Source of the DNA: Agelas oroides
Taxonomy: Eukaryota; Porifera; Demospongiae; Agelasida; Agelasidae
Assembly (NCBI GenBank): GCA_949130485.1
Contig: OX422188.1
Span: 6,877,969-6,941,968, forward strand
Direction of reading: 5' to 3'
Length of the DNA: 64,000 bases
Position 1 is the first letter of the stretch. Each line of letters starts with the position of its first letter. The notes under the pieces are model-generated. The model was not told the DNA's origin and ran no database searches. It saw only the letters and a program-made list of their open reading frames with translations. Shown piece by piece: positions 11,966 to 24,200 of this stretch. The position numbers and the translations under genes were made by a program.

Positions 11966-12441
11966 GGATGGCTTTAGCTAGTGGAGAAAGTTCTTTGACT
12001 CAACCAAACTGAACTTTCCAGTGGCCAGTGCTGTACTGTTAAAGCCATCCAAGAGTGAGGTTAACAGCTGCACCAAGTGAAAGGGTGCAAGACCCAGTTG
12101 ATAGTGCATGGAAAACATTCTTTGTCCTAACCTCATTGAACTTTCCAGTTGCCTGTACTGTATTGAGAAAGCCATTGAAGAGTGAGGTTAACAGCAGCTG
12201 TACCAAGTGGATACCTGAAGAAGGGTGAAAGACCCAATTGATAGTGCATGGAGAAAGTTCTTCGTCCTAACCTCATTGAACTTTCCAGTTGCATGTACTG
12301 TATTGAGAAAGCTTAAAAGTGAGGCTAACAGCTGTACCAAGTAGATACCTGAAGAAGGGTGAAAGACCCAGTTAATTGGGGCGAGCGTGAGCGAGCTCCA
12401 CACTAGTGAGTTGAATTGCGGATTTTTCATATATATATTTA

Positions 12442-12745
12442 TTATCCAGTTGATATTTCTACAACAGTATTTTCCTATTCCCGTGCCGTGCAATATCACA
12501 CGATATTGCACGGGTAGTTATTGCACGGGTAGTTATTGCACGGGCCCTGAGGCTATATACGCGTGATATCCTAGCAACCAGCGTGCGCTTTAATTAGAAC
12601 CAGTGCGTTCGAACGGCGAGTTACTCCGTACTTCGTGTAAGAAGAGACACGACGCTGTTGTGGTAATGGATAATAAATACTTTATTACACTCGTTAGCGT
12701 GCATATCGCGGTTATTGCACGCTAACTCGTGTAATAAGGTATATG
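12442..12745. mobile_element. Foldback element F1, copy 1
   Basis: Nearly identical to 25441-25741. It contains several short palindromes, for example around GTGCAATATCACACGATATT, and a right-hand foldback between TTACACTCGTTAGCGTGCAT and its complement. No coding frame is seen. Confidence 0.8.
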
Positions 12746-12756
12746 TATTATATGTT

Positions 12757-13105
12757 ATAGATAAACCACAGTAGACAGGGATTTATGGTCCATAAACCAC
12801 CTGAGCCCAAGGGCGCAGCCGGAGGGCAAGGGTAGTTTATGGCCATAAATCCCTGTCTACTATGGTTTATCTGTTATATTCTCCACTCTGATTGGTCCTT
12901 GTAGTTATTAGTAAACACACATGGTAGTTTTCACTGTAAACGAGGTATGTTATTAGTAAACATGTAAAGTAGTTTACACTGTAAACAAGGTAGCTTATAG
13001 GAAACATCATTTTACAACTTCTGGGGTATATGGAACAGAATCTACAGAATCTACAACTTCCTGTCAGTATATGGAAAATAATACCCACCTGTTACCACAG
13101 AAACA
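12757..13105. mobile_element. Foldback element F2, copy 1
   Basis: The first ~115 bp is a large palindrome whose arms carry ATAAACCACAGTAGACAGGG and TTTATGG. Sequence from the palindrome through TGGAAAATAATACCCACCTG recurs almost unchanged at 38995-39361, so the repeat unit is longer than the palindrome. Confidence 0.8.
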
Positions 13106-14598
13106 AGGGTGAAGTGGAGAATATATATATGTATATATATATCTGTCGTACGTATTTCATATGTCTTAAATTTAACGTGACAGCCGCGCACCATGTACAG
13201 ACAAAAGAAAATTTTCCATGCAGCAGCCAAGAGTTCTAGCGTGTCTGCCTGAGGCTGAGTGAAGATACAAGTTACGAGAAACGTCTAGTTGTGTCAAACT
13301 AGTTACATAACGCAGAAGGTGGCAGATACCCTTCTGGTTTCTACACGGTATAGTGTTTCAAGATTGTCTAACTGTGTATTGAGCATGCGTGGCGACTTTC
13401 TTCTGCTATTTGCATGTGCAAGAACTATGCATGATAAACCAGGCTGTGTGTTCACAAAAAACAGAGTTCAGCAGGAGCATTGCTTGCCCCACAATGTTCT
13501 ACATTCCCCTAGTAGTGCATGGAGAAAGTTCTTCGTCCTAACCTCATTGAACTTTCCAGTTGCCTGTACTGTATTGAGAAAGCTTAAAAGTGAGGTTAAC
13601 AGCTGTACCAAGTGGATACCTGAAGAAGGTTGTTAAGACCCAATTGATAGTGCATGGAGAAAGTTCTTTGTCCTAACCTCATTGAACTTTCCAGTTGCCT
13701 GTACTGTATTGAGAAAGGGTAAGTTCAGTTGCTGCACCTAGGGGATAACTTATAGCTGGTGGCACCCGGAATGCATTCAGTTTGTCACAGCCTGATTTAA
13801 GAACCCAGCCACCTCACTGAACTTTCATGGTGCCTGTACTGTATTGATAAAGCCATCCAAGTGAATGTCAGTAGCTGCACCCAGGAAGTAACTGAGGCAT
13901 CCTAAATACAGGATGCATTCAGTTTTGAGGAGGTTGAATTGGTAGTGAAGAAACCCCTTTCCGCCAAATATTCAAGACTCTGTACTGTATTGAGAAAGCC
14001 ATTCAAGGGAAGGCATCTTGGGAATAGCTGATGGCGTCTTGAAAACAGATCACAGAAGGTTTGGGGGACTGAAGTGATAATGCAGGAAGTTCTATCACCC
14101 TTTGGGTAACCTTTTTTTGTCAGTACCATAGCTACATGCACCCATACGGTTGCAGGATGTAACGGCAATGGTGCTGTGAAACCATCAAGGGAGGAGAAGC
14201 AGGAAATTAGAGCCAGCTTTGCTCATGCTGGTCTAGACTGGTAGACTAAACATGCAGTGCTGTAAGGAAGAGTGGTTGGCACCTTCATCCACACTGTGAC
14301 CACAGCCAATGGTGCAGGGAACGTTTTAGAATGCTTACTTCACCTGACAACAGCTCTTCCTGTGATACAAATTAATTTTGTAAGGTTGCCAAGGAATTCA
14401 CTTCCTGTGATACCAGAAAATTAAATATTTGATCATGCAATTTTTGTAGCTAGGGAGAGCAGGGTATCTGTTAATACACCATATTTGGTCACAGACGTTT
14501 AAATTTGAACCCATTAAAAACCTTTGTTCAGTAGGATTTTGTCACCACACACACACTCTTTGGTTGGTGATTTAAAAGAAGTAGGAATTTGAAGCATG

Positions 14599-14719
14599 TT
14601 GAAGAGGAAGGTTATCTGTTACCAACTTGAGCTCAGAAAATAGCTTGCTGACGTTTGACTGGAGCATTCAGTCGAAATGTCGGCAAGTTAGTTGCTAACA
14701 GATAACCTTTCTCTTCATT
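14599..14719. repeat. Long imperfect hairpin
   Basis: Arms beginning GAAGAGGAAGGTTATCTGTT pair with the right arm ending AACAGATAACC and TCTCTTC; the inner part (GACTGGAGCATTCAGTCGAA) closes the loop. Arms are about 50 bp. It may be a foldback element or a transcribed hairpin. Confidence 0.7.
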
Positions 14720-14966
14720 TATGCATGCAGGAGCCGACTGAGAAGCCACTGAAAGTTGAAACATGTTCGTACTTTTGTTGTCGCCAGTAGTTATTGTTAT
14801 TTAAGTATTGGATATACTACCAATATGAGGAGTACATTGTGTTTATACTCCGAGTAATAGGTAGTATATCCAATTTATGCCACATTGAGACAGTAAACTA
14901 TAACTCAAATTTGTGTAAACTATATTCTGAACATCATGTAAGTTTTGTACAAACTATTATTGTACA

Positions 14967-15589
14967 CAAGAGCGCACAAGAACGGGCGGCTAGAGTAAGA
15001 GTGTGTAACTCCAATAGAAGCCCATAGTCCAGTCAAAATTATTGAACTGCACTAAAAATAGAACACCCGGTCACGTGCTTAGCAACAATGGCTTATGTCT
15101 ACGTGCAGCTGCTCAGTACATGTTACTATTTTTAGTACTCGTGGTAAATTTCGACCGGTTTCAAACTTTACGGAGTTACACTCTCTTACTCTAGCCGCCC
15201 ATTCTTATGCGGGTTTGGTGCCGTTTCGTCAACTCACATTTCACCTACTAAAAATCAAAATGTGCCATTTCGCCTACTCAACTAAAAGCAGTTTCTAAGT
15301 AAAGTAGAGAGTATCATTTAGCTACTACAACACTTTATGGTGGTTGGGAAGTAGTTACAAGCTGAGCAATCAAATCTTCTGTGTGTGCTTGTTCCTGTTT
15401 AAAAATTTTCAATTAGTTTATATACTTTGGGATGAGCAACTCATATTTCCCACCAACCATGTTCCCTTCAAAGTATGTTACAAAACTCATCAACTCTGGG
15501 CAGATTAGGTACTGTAACCTTGGCTGCTTCCAGGCACAAAAACTGGTGCAACTGTCTGCGAGATGGGACTATCCCCTTATGCGCTCTTG
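14967..15589. mobile_element. MITE family M1, copy 3, split by an insertion
   Basis: The M1 ends are present at 14967 and 15589 and are flanked by an exact 7-bp duplication, TTGTACA. The right arm is interrupted at CTTATGCG by a separate 364-bp insertion (15212-15575). Confidence 0.85.
15212..15575. mobile_element. Nested 364-bp insertion with 8-bp TSD
   Basis: Bounded by CTTATGCG at 15204-15211 and 15576-15583. Joining the flanks restores the M1 right arm exactly. I see no strong terminal inverted repeat. An 8-bp duplication is usual for hAT-type elements. Confidence 0.75.
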
Positions 15590-15654
15590 TTGTACATAAC
15601 AGGAATATATGACCTGTTATACTCTGCTGTTCATCCAAATATGTAGAAAGTGAT

Positions 15655-16220
15655 TTAATATTTAATGTGGTATAATGTATGCTTACACTCATTGTGTTAC
15701 ATCCCCGCTACTTCCCGCTACTTTCCACTACTTCCCGCTACTTCCCACTACTTCCTGACAGATTGAAATTCTATTCACACCTTTAATTGCTCTGAATGGG
15801 TCAGCTCCATGCGGTCACACCTGCACTGATGGGAAAGTTAGGTTATCTCACTGCCTCGATTTAATATTTAATGTGGTATAATGTATGCTTACACTCATTG
15901 TGTTACATCACCGCTACTTCCCGCTACTTCCTGACAGATTGAAATTCAATTCACACCTTTAATTGTTCTGAATGGGTCAGCTCCATGCAGTCACACCTGC
16001 ACTGATGGGAAAGTTAGGTTATCTCACTGCCTCGATTTAATATTTAATGTGGTATAATGTATGCTTACACTCATTGTGTTACATCCCCGCTACTTCCCGC
16101 TACTTCCCGCTACTTCCTGACAGATTGAAATTCAATTCACACCTTTAATTGCTCTGAATGGGTCAGCTCCATGCAGTCACACCTGCACTGATGAGAAAGC
16201 TAGGTTATCCCACTGCCTCT
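15655..16220. repeat. ~180-bp tandem repeat, 3 copies
   Basis: Three near-identical units each carry ATTTAATGTGGTATAATGTA, a small inner array of CGCTACTTCC, and GGGTCAGCTCCATGC. The inner array differs in number between copies. Confidence 0.92.
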
Positions 16221-16795
16221 CTTGTGTAGAAAGTACCTACCAATGTTGGTGTTTTTGTGGTCAAAGCTACAGTGAAGTAATCCTGCATGATGATCAACCT
16301 TGCATTGAACCAGGGGGTTCGTCCCAGAATGTCTAATCCCATTATGTCTAACCTTGAGCACACTTTCGTTAAGTGCTAGTTTGAGACTAAATATTCTTTA
16401 TTAGGCTTACCTGAACTGGCCCATACAAGGATTGTAGAGGGCATTGTGTGTTGTGTGTGTGTGTGCTGAGCTGCCTCTATAGTTTGACTGCATGTGCATG
16501 GGCTGCTCAAATTCCAACCTACAATTAATAAGTCCTGCACTTCACTATTAAGCACACTGTTAGGTGTCCATTTTACTCTTGTGGAGATGCAAGGAGGATA
16601 TGTCTTAACAACGTGTGCCAAGTGTGGTATAGTTGACTCCCTCTCCTGTTTGCTCAGTGGTCAAGTTGGTGGTTGAAAGTATTCACTTGGGGGAAACACC
16701 GGAACTCATGTAGTAAGCAACAGCAGCCCACAGTTTTCACAAGGCCACTTGACCTTAAACCACACTACAAACTCTTTGCAGCATCTTGCATCGCA

Positions 16796-16895
16796 ATCAG
16801 TGCATCATTGTGTCAAAGTGCATCATATGTGTCAAAGTGCATCATATTGTGTCAAAGTGCATCATATTGTGTCAAAGTGCATCATATTGTGTCAG
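16796..16895. repeat. 20-bp tandem repeat
   Basis: About five copies of CATCATATTGTGTCAAAGTG. Frames open across it are repeat artefacts. Confidence 0.95.
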
Positions 16896-16899
16896 CCAT

Positions 16900-17380
16900 A
16901 CTATCAACCTTAGAGATAACACCTACACAATCCTACATCCGACTTACAGTTCCAAACAACACGCCTACACGTTTCTTTGTTGTACAGTATTTGTGGTTAC
17001 TTCTCTTTTGCTTTGAAGTTGCATGCTTAACTCTTAACCTCCATGATGTTCATCCAAGTTAAGTGCAGAGTTCTATGGCAGGTGACTAAAGGTCACCAAC
17101 TACCACAGAACTCTACGCTTTGACCCCAGGTAACTTGACCGCAAGGCTCAAAGACTCGTCCTGAGACCAGATTTTTTGCGTACACCCTGCGGCCTCATCA
17201 AAAAGTAGGATCTGGACACTTTCATGAGGAAAACTGTGACCAGTTGACATACAATAATTGTAAGACAGTACCAGAGGAGAGTGAGTACAAGGGAAGTAGC
17301 CACCGAGAGGCTAATATTAAGGCTGCCCAGAACAAAGAGGAAAAGAGCACAAAGATATAGAGCAAAAAAATATATTATGT
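16900..17380. other. No gene seen
   Basis: No domain, splice-bounded exon or element terminus could be supported in this stretch. Confidence 0.5.
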
Positions 17381-17381
17381 A

Positions 17382-17630
17382 AAGAGCGCATAAGAACGGG
17401 CGGCTAGAGTAAGAGTGTGCAACTCCAATAGAAGCCTGTAGTCCGGTCGAAATTATTGAACTGTACTAAAAATAGAACACTGGTCACATGCTTAGCAACA
17501 ATCGCCTATGCCTACGCGCAGCTGCGCAGTACATGTTACCATTTTTAGTACTGGCGGTAAATTCCAACCGGTTTCAAGTTTTACATAGTTACATGCTCTT
17601 ACTCTAGCTGCCCGTTCTTATGGGCTCTTG
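17382..17630. mobile_element. MITE family M1, copy 4
   Basis: Inverted ends AAGAGCGCATAAGAACGGGC and TATGGGCTCTTG; 249 bp. The target duplication is unclear because both flanks are TA-rich. Confidence 0.85.
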
Positions 17631-18529
17631 ATATATATATATAAGTTATATACAAGTACCATAACCTTTGGTGCCCAAAAATTTGCAAGCTGGCTATCTG
17701 TGATGACATTATTCGCTTCTCTGAGCAATCTGATTGGTGTGACGACATGTTAATACGCTTTATAAAACCTAGTCTCTTAGTCTAAGGATGGGACTATAAG
17801 GCTCAAGGCTGGCTCAAAATTGTATTCCCGCAGGCCATAAATGGCCACTATTGGTACATTTCAGACAGTGTTGTTTTAGTAAAGGGTTTATCCTAGTTGT
17901 AGTTAGTTTTTTGATTCTGAAAATTTTAGTTTGGTTATAGTTCTGGAGTAAGGACACCAGATAGTTTTGGTTTTAGTAAATTTTTTAGTTTTAGTTATGA
18001 TTATAGTTATAGTACACAAATAAGTTAACACAGCACAATATGAAGGTGACTACTGGAGGGGTTGTCACCATTGAGAAGAAGGAATGGGGGCAGTATCTGC
18101 TATCTCTTCACTGATGTTTTGATCCTGAAAACTCTATTTTACAATTAAGTCATGCACATCCTTATTAATTTCCGTGTTGACTGATTGACTTTTAAGGGTT
18201 TAACATGAACACACTTGCTATGTGTGTTGACTTAATTAATGTATTACAACACTCGAATTTTGTTATCCTTTCCAAGAGCTTCAAATTGTTTTGTTGGTAT
18301 ACACAAGCACTTTTGTTTCAGCTTCTGTTAACACTTTGTCTGCCTATTTTGTTGTTATATATGGTATGCACTTCACCAATTTGGTTGTAATTACCTCAAT
18401 TATGGGATGGTGACATAGTAGGCACTAGAAGTCAATGCACCCTTGATCACAGTGTTGCCTGGTGCCTTCAGGAGGGATGAAGGAGGATGGAAGAGGAGGA
18501 AAGGAAGTAGAGAGGGGAAGAGGGGGGAA

Positions 18530-18960
18530 AGGTGGGGATTGAAAGGCCACAACAGCTTAAGATTTTGAGAGGGAAAACGTGCTGTGTCCAGGATGTGTAT
18601 TTGAAAGAGTGTTTAAGTAAAATATGTCACAAGCTATTAGTACTGAACCTCCACTTTGCACTCATTACTCCCCATCACCACCACCAAGTAATCAAGCTGA
18701 ATGACTCAGTAATTCAGCTGGTTAGAGTATGGCAGGCCCATTTGCCAGGTTGCGGATTTGAGTTCCTCTCTGAATCATTGTCACATTTCTCCTAATTCTC
18801 ATCTTCTTTCTCAATCACTTTGACCAGGTCAAGGTCTGACCATTGGGTATGGAGCAAGTTTATGCCTGAGTCTGCACCTCCCACTTCACACTTGTTGCTT
18901 CTCCAGTTTCTACTACTTGCAATATTATACAATTTTAGCTGCTGTCATGAATATACTTAG
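18530..18960 (+). mobile_element. tRNA-headed SINE-like repeat, copy 1
   Basis: TAATTCAGCTGGTTAGAGTA resembles an A box and GCGGATTTGAGTTCC a B box. The same arrangement with its 5' leader (AGATTTTG, AGGATGTG) and 3' body (AATGACTTTGA, CTGAGCCTGC) recurs at 20300-20810 and in part at 21040-21150. Confidence 0.6.
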
Positions 18961-18970
18961 AGTGCAACTT

Positions 18971-19493
18971 AGTCTCATGCCCAGCTGTCCACGCCTTCCG
19001 GCGGAGAATGACTGCTGGTTTGATTCGAATTTCTTGTCATGAAGGTGTGTCCAGTGAACGTATAATTATTGTACCAAGAATGCAATTATTAGACCTGTTC
19101 TCTATTTACTGCTCGATTTGTTGTGTGGCCTTACCTTCAAGTAGTCAGCAACGTCCCCCCACCACTGTTTGAAGCATCAGTCACTAGTGAAAGGAACGGC
19201 AAACTTCCTTCTTTCAGTTGTCAACCTTGAGCTAAAACAGCTTGCAACATCCTTCCCTCATGCAAACTTGCAAGCCGCCTGAGTTTGTTTGTAAGTAGGT
19301 TTGTTGTAGCCCAGTCCTCACAAGAATGGAGCGCTGATTCACAGTCTTCTCTCTTCTGCAAAAAAATTGCAAACCTTGAAATAGAATCAAGGTGGCCATT
19401 TGCACTTCGATGAAGGTGTTAGTGACAAGAAATTCAAATGAAACCACCCCAGACACTTTCCACTGGGGGCATGGACGGCTGGGCACAAGACTA
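18971..19493. mobile_element. MITE, TIR TAGTCTCATGCCCAGCTGTC
   Basis: The left end TAGTCTCATGCCCAGCTGTC is repeated inverted at the right end, with arms including TTCTTGTCATGAAGGTGT. Flanks AGTGCAACT and AGTGTAACT form a 9-bp target duplication with one change. It belongs to the 466-1050 family. Confidence 0.85.
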
Positions 19494-20299
19494 GAGTGTA
19501 ACTAAGCCTCCAACGTTTTATAGTTATATAAGAGTGAGGAAGGTTGCTTTATTCAAGTCTGTTTGATGTGAGGTGGTGTTAATAACATTACAATGTCCAA
19601 AACTACCTACCCAATATGTCAAATTGCCAAGTGCCTTAGCGCAAGGCTGATAATCGTGCAGTGCAGTCAGTTCGCGTCTGTATGTATGTATGTATGCACG
19701 TATATCCGTCACACTTTAATTAGCGTGGGGAGTCTAGTGGCACATGTGTACAGACATAACATGCACGTGGTCACGATGACACAAATGCAAGTGCTGCGTG
19801 AATGGACCCTGATGGAACCTGAGCTGTCTTTATGTGACCGTGCTAGAACGCAAAAGTGGAAGCAAAGGGCGACTGCATCACACGAGAGCAGGACAAAGAA
19901 AAGGGAACGTGATGGAGTGAGAAAGAAGCGATGCATACAGGGAGAGTCTAGCAGTCACAAGTAAGGCGAAACATTAAGCCAACCGAGGGTGCATCACTCG
20001 AGGTGCCCTTGGCCCACTACCAGGTACTGACCTCTTCGTAGACTTCAACAAGTGATCACTTTGCCATCTTCTCGTTTTCCCACCTCACAATAGGCTATAG
20101 GCCTGCCATGCCTACTACATACTGGACATGTGTGTGGAGGCAAACACTCTGCGCAAGTGTATTCCTAGTCACCATGAAAATTTCAGCATGAGGCATGTAC
20201 CCTTATGTGCAGTCAGCAAAACTGTTAGATAAGAAATGTCACCCTGTAGGGATTTACTTCCTGCATAATGATTGTGAGAGTGAAAGCAGCAGGATGAGC

Positions 20300-20815
20300 C
20301 ATTCAGAGGCTTCTATTGACACAATGCCACATGGAGATTTTGCAAGAGGAAGGAATACAAGTTCTTAAACAAACTATGTCACTAGCTGTTAATAGCTGAG
20401 CCTGCACCTTGCACTTAGCACTCACACACTCTCCAATCCAACATGCCATTGTGGTCTCTGCCTTGGCTGAATTCCTCCATGAGTTCATAAGTCGTCAGAC
20501 TTAGCCACTGAGTTGCCAAATGACTTGGTAACTCAGTTGGCTAGAGCATGGCAGGCCAGTTGGCAGATTGTGGGTTTGAGTTCTTCCCTAAGTCATTGTC
20601 ATTTTTATTCACCTTTCTTTCTCAATGACTTTGAACAGGTTAAGGTCTGACTGTCAGGTCTGGAGCATGTTAAAATCTGAGCCTGCGCCTCACGCTCATT
20701 GCCCCCACCTCCCCTCCCCTCCCCACCCCCCCTCTCCCCCACTCTATTTTCTACCACTTTCACATTGAGTAATTAAGCTGCTGTAATGAATGCAATCCAG
20801 ACCTAGAACTGTGAG
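20300..20815 (+). mobile_element. tRNA-headed SINE-like repeat, copy 2
   Basis: TAACTCAGTTGGCTAGAGCA is close to a tRNA A box and GTGGGTTTGAGTTC to a B box. It is the best-preserved Pol III-like promoter in the window. The tail region is shared with copy 1. Confidence 0.6.
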
Positions 20816-21266
20816 CCTCCAAGGGTGTGTAGTTATATGGGAATGAGGCAGGTGTTAATTTGTTTACTCTGGTTGCAGTGTCAAAAACTACCCCAGATGG
20901 GCAACTTGTTAATTATTTTTTCAATTGAAAGGCTCCATTTCCTACTTATGGGCAGTCAGTGACACTGTTATATCATCCTGTAGGGGTTTCTCCTCTTTTC
21001 ATACCCTTACCACATTACATTTTTTGTGAGGGAGAGCAATCCAGGATGTGCCGGTTCAAAGGCCTCTATTCACACCTGCCACATCAAGATTTTGGGAGGG
21101 GAAGGAAGTTCTGCAGTCCAGGATGTGCATTGAAAGAGTGGTTATATTACTGTTACATCATACTGGCTAGTTGTGCTTGGTTGTCTCTTTTCACCCATAC
21201 CATTACACATACATTCCTCCCTCTCACTTCATCAACATGTACATGCACGCGCAAACCCTCACACAG

Positions 21267-24200
21267 GGTCTGTTTGAACTGCAAACGTCAGGATGCTGTT
21301 AAAAAGATTGAGATCTGGAAACTTCCTCGTATTCTGATCATCATCCTGAACAGGTGAGTTTTGACGTAACTAAGAGTGGCTGGAACTAATTCATTATTGG
21401 GACGAGTGTGAGCGAGCCCCACACTAGCGAGTTGGCTGGGGGATTCTCGATATGTATGTATGGTATGTCGTACGTACGTGATTCCGTATATCTCTATGAT
21501 CTATTTAAGCGGCACCCTATAAGCGGCGCCCTGCCCCAGGTCTGGGCACGAGATCAGCTGGCATGGGTAAGAGGTCAAGAGCATATTTCTTGTCGCACGT
21601 GGCGCATTAATGAGCTAAACTGTAAAATTATGGATAGAGAGAAGCTGACAGGGCTAGGCGTGCTGCTATGTAACAGTCAATGCTGTAGTGCATCGCTTGC
21701 TCATGCTCGCCCCACAATGTTCTACATTCCCCCTAGTTTATGAGAGGCACACACCGGCCAGCCGCTATCTCAAAAGTTCACAGCTTGCTGCAACATATCC
21801 TGTGTAAAGGCTACATACTAAATAGGGACAACGACTAGAGGATATTCATGATCCACTAATTGGTTGCTAACACATACGAATAGTCAACCAATTGGTTATC
21901 GACATATCTGAAATTCTCACAAAACCTGCGCACTCGTAACAATACAGACGGCAACAAACTCGTTTTATTTTCCGGTATAGCTATGTACTGTGGTGATACT
22001 CATATGTGGCAGTCCCGTGTAGAAATCGAAGGTTATTCCGTCGCATATTTCGATCGCATCGCTGCGTTCAAAGCGCCATATCGCTGAACTTCTGTTAAGG
22101 GCGGGGCTCATATGTGCATGAATATCTAATGAGTTTACGAAGCGCGTATGAGTGCTGCCCTTCACGGAAGTTCAGCGATACGGCGCTTTGAACGCAGCGA
22201 TGTGATCGAAATATGCGACAGAATAACCTTCGATTTCTACACGGGACTGCCACATATATTAACAGACTTAATGATTGTCTGTGGTGATTGATACAAAAGG
22301 AATTCAATAACTACCTTTTCATTGTGGAACTAGCAGAAGCACAGAGTTTGTAGTTTTCTCAGCTAACATACTAGCAAAAACTTCTTGTTAAGTTCACATT
22401 CCCAGCATGTCCCAGAACAAACTGAGGACCTGTCGTGGTGAACACAAAGCCAACTTTTACTCACCTTGTGTGCAGTTATCCATCTTGTAAAAGCAACAGC
22501 ATCAGTGGCATTTATTTTGTGACAAAAGTTTTTTTGCATAATTTTTGGTCTGCTTGGCTGTTAGCTCCAAACTGACATACGTAAGTACATGCCCATAATT
22601 ACAGAAGGGACAAATAAATGAAAATCTGGAGCATTTCAACTTGAAGGCCAGCAGTTTCAAGACTGATTGATGGTCCTCCCATTAAAACTGTACATCAGCA
22701 TTAATATTAATTTTTCAATGTTGACAGATTTCGGTTTGAGGGAGTTTGGAGAGAGAAACGGCAGAATTACATTGACTTCCCCCTGAGGTAAACAGTTAAT
22801 ACTGAACTTTGAACCTGGCTATGTTGTGTAATCGTATACTTTGTGTACTGCTGTTTTCAAAGCATAATGCATGTTTGTAGGTTGGAGAATTTTTGTAGTG
22901 AGCTTGGTGTGGCAGTTGAACTGCTAACTCCCTACTTCCTGTTTGTGCTGTGCAAGTAACAACATAAGAATGTTAGTTACTCTTGGTTGAAGCAGATACA
23001 TGTTCGATGAACATCTTGGGGTGTGGTTTAGACTTTTTGTATTAATTTTCACAATGGGCCTTCTCTTAAAGCTGTATTGGTAACTGTTAGTTTACAGTTG
23101 AGTTGAGACTTGACAAGTATAATGGGCCAGTCCCTATTAACAATTCTTTACACATCTAATAATTTATCTGTACTACAAAAAAATTGCAATTAATACAAAA
23201 ATATCCCGATCTACAAGTATAATGGGCCAGTCCCTATTAACAATTCTTTACACATCTAATAATTTATCTGTACTACAAAAAAATTGCAATTAATACAAAA
23301 ATATCCCGATCTACAAGTATAATGGGCCAGTCCCTATTAACAATTCTTTACACATCTAATAATTTATCTGTACTACAAAAAAATTGCAATTAATACAAAA
23401 ATATCCCGATCTACAGTGTATTGTACTTGTGGTAGTCTAAAGCATCCCCTGCATTTATCATAAAATGGAGCAGTTTTAGCACCCTGAAATGTCTGGAATT
23501 TATAGTGTCCTAAGATAGCTTAATTAACCCTTTAACCCCTACGCACATGCGCAGAAATCGATCGCGTGGTTACGAGAGAAGCTAATAAAAAATGGCGATT
23601 TTGTGAAGTGTTGATTCATTGCGTTATATCTTGTAAAATAGCTGAGTTCAGGCAATGATAGTTAGTTGAAAACAAACCTGCTTTACTCAGAACGTAGTCA
23701 GAAGACCTGCTAGTAAAGTCCGAAGAAGCTACAACGGTGGAAACGTAGGTACCCGCTGTCTACCTGAAAATGACCGATAATACACGGCAAAAGTTGGCAG
23801 ACAGTTTCAGCGAAGGACTCCACATTGTTATATCATTTGATTCTTTCCATCTTTTGTGCATGTTTTTGTACCAGAGAAAGCAGAATCAATGTTTTACAAG
23901 CAACCAGTTTCCTGTCTACTGCATTACATCACTGATAGTACTATCTCTACTTACATAAATAGAGCTTTGTAATACATGAAACTTTCAAGATACCATACAA
24001 CAAGAGATTGGTGTGTGTACATCCTCCTTCCTTCTTCCACCTTATGAATGACTGCTTAATCCAGGAAACTTGAAAAGTATACATTCATCCTGTTTCCTTC
24101 CTTCTAGCCACAATCTACCTTTTCCACTGAATTAGCTGACCTCTTGGTTCAACAGTAGTGTTCCTTCCTTCCTTCCACCCACGGGTCTACCGCTAATCTT

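Larger units (their letters stand above)
11970..13890. repeat. ~140-bp dispersed/tandem repeat, ~7 copies
   Basis: Units sharing AGTGCATGGAGAAAGTTCTT, CCTAACCTCATTGAACTTTC and TGTACTGTATTGAGAAAGC occur at about 11970, 12105, 12245, 13515, 13650, 13805 and 13970. The array is split by inserted elements at 12442-12745 and 12757-13105. Confidence 0.85.

Noticed and set aside
16494-16676. CAKC motif considered as the first zinc-ribbon pair of the USP gene
   Set aside because: Residues after the motif do not resemble the USP finger, and no splice donor follows in frame.
20510-20590. A genuine tRNA gene
   Set aside because: A and B boxes are present but the acceptor stem does not pair, and it belongs to a dispersed repeat.
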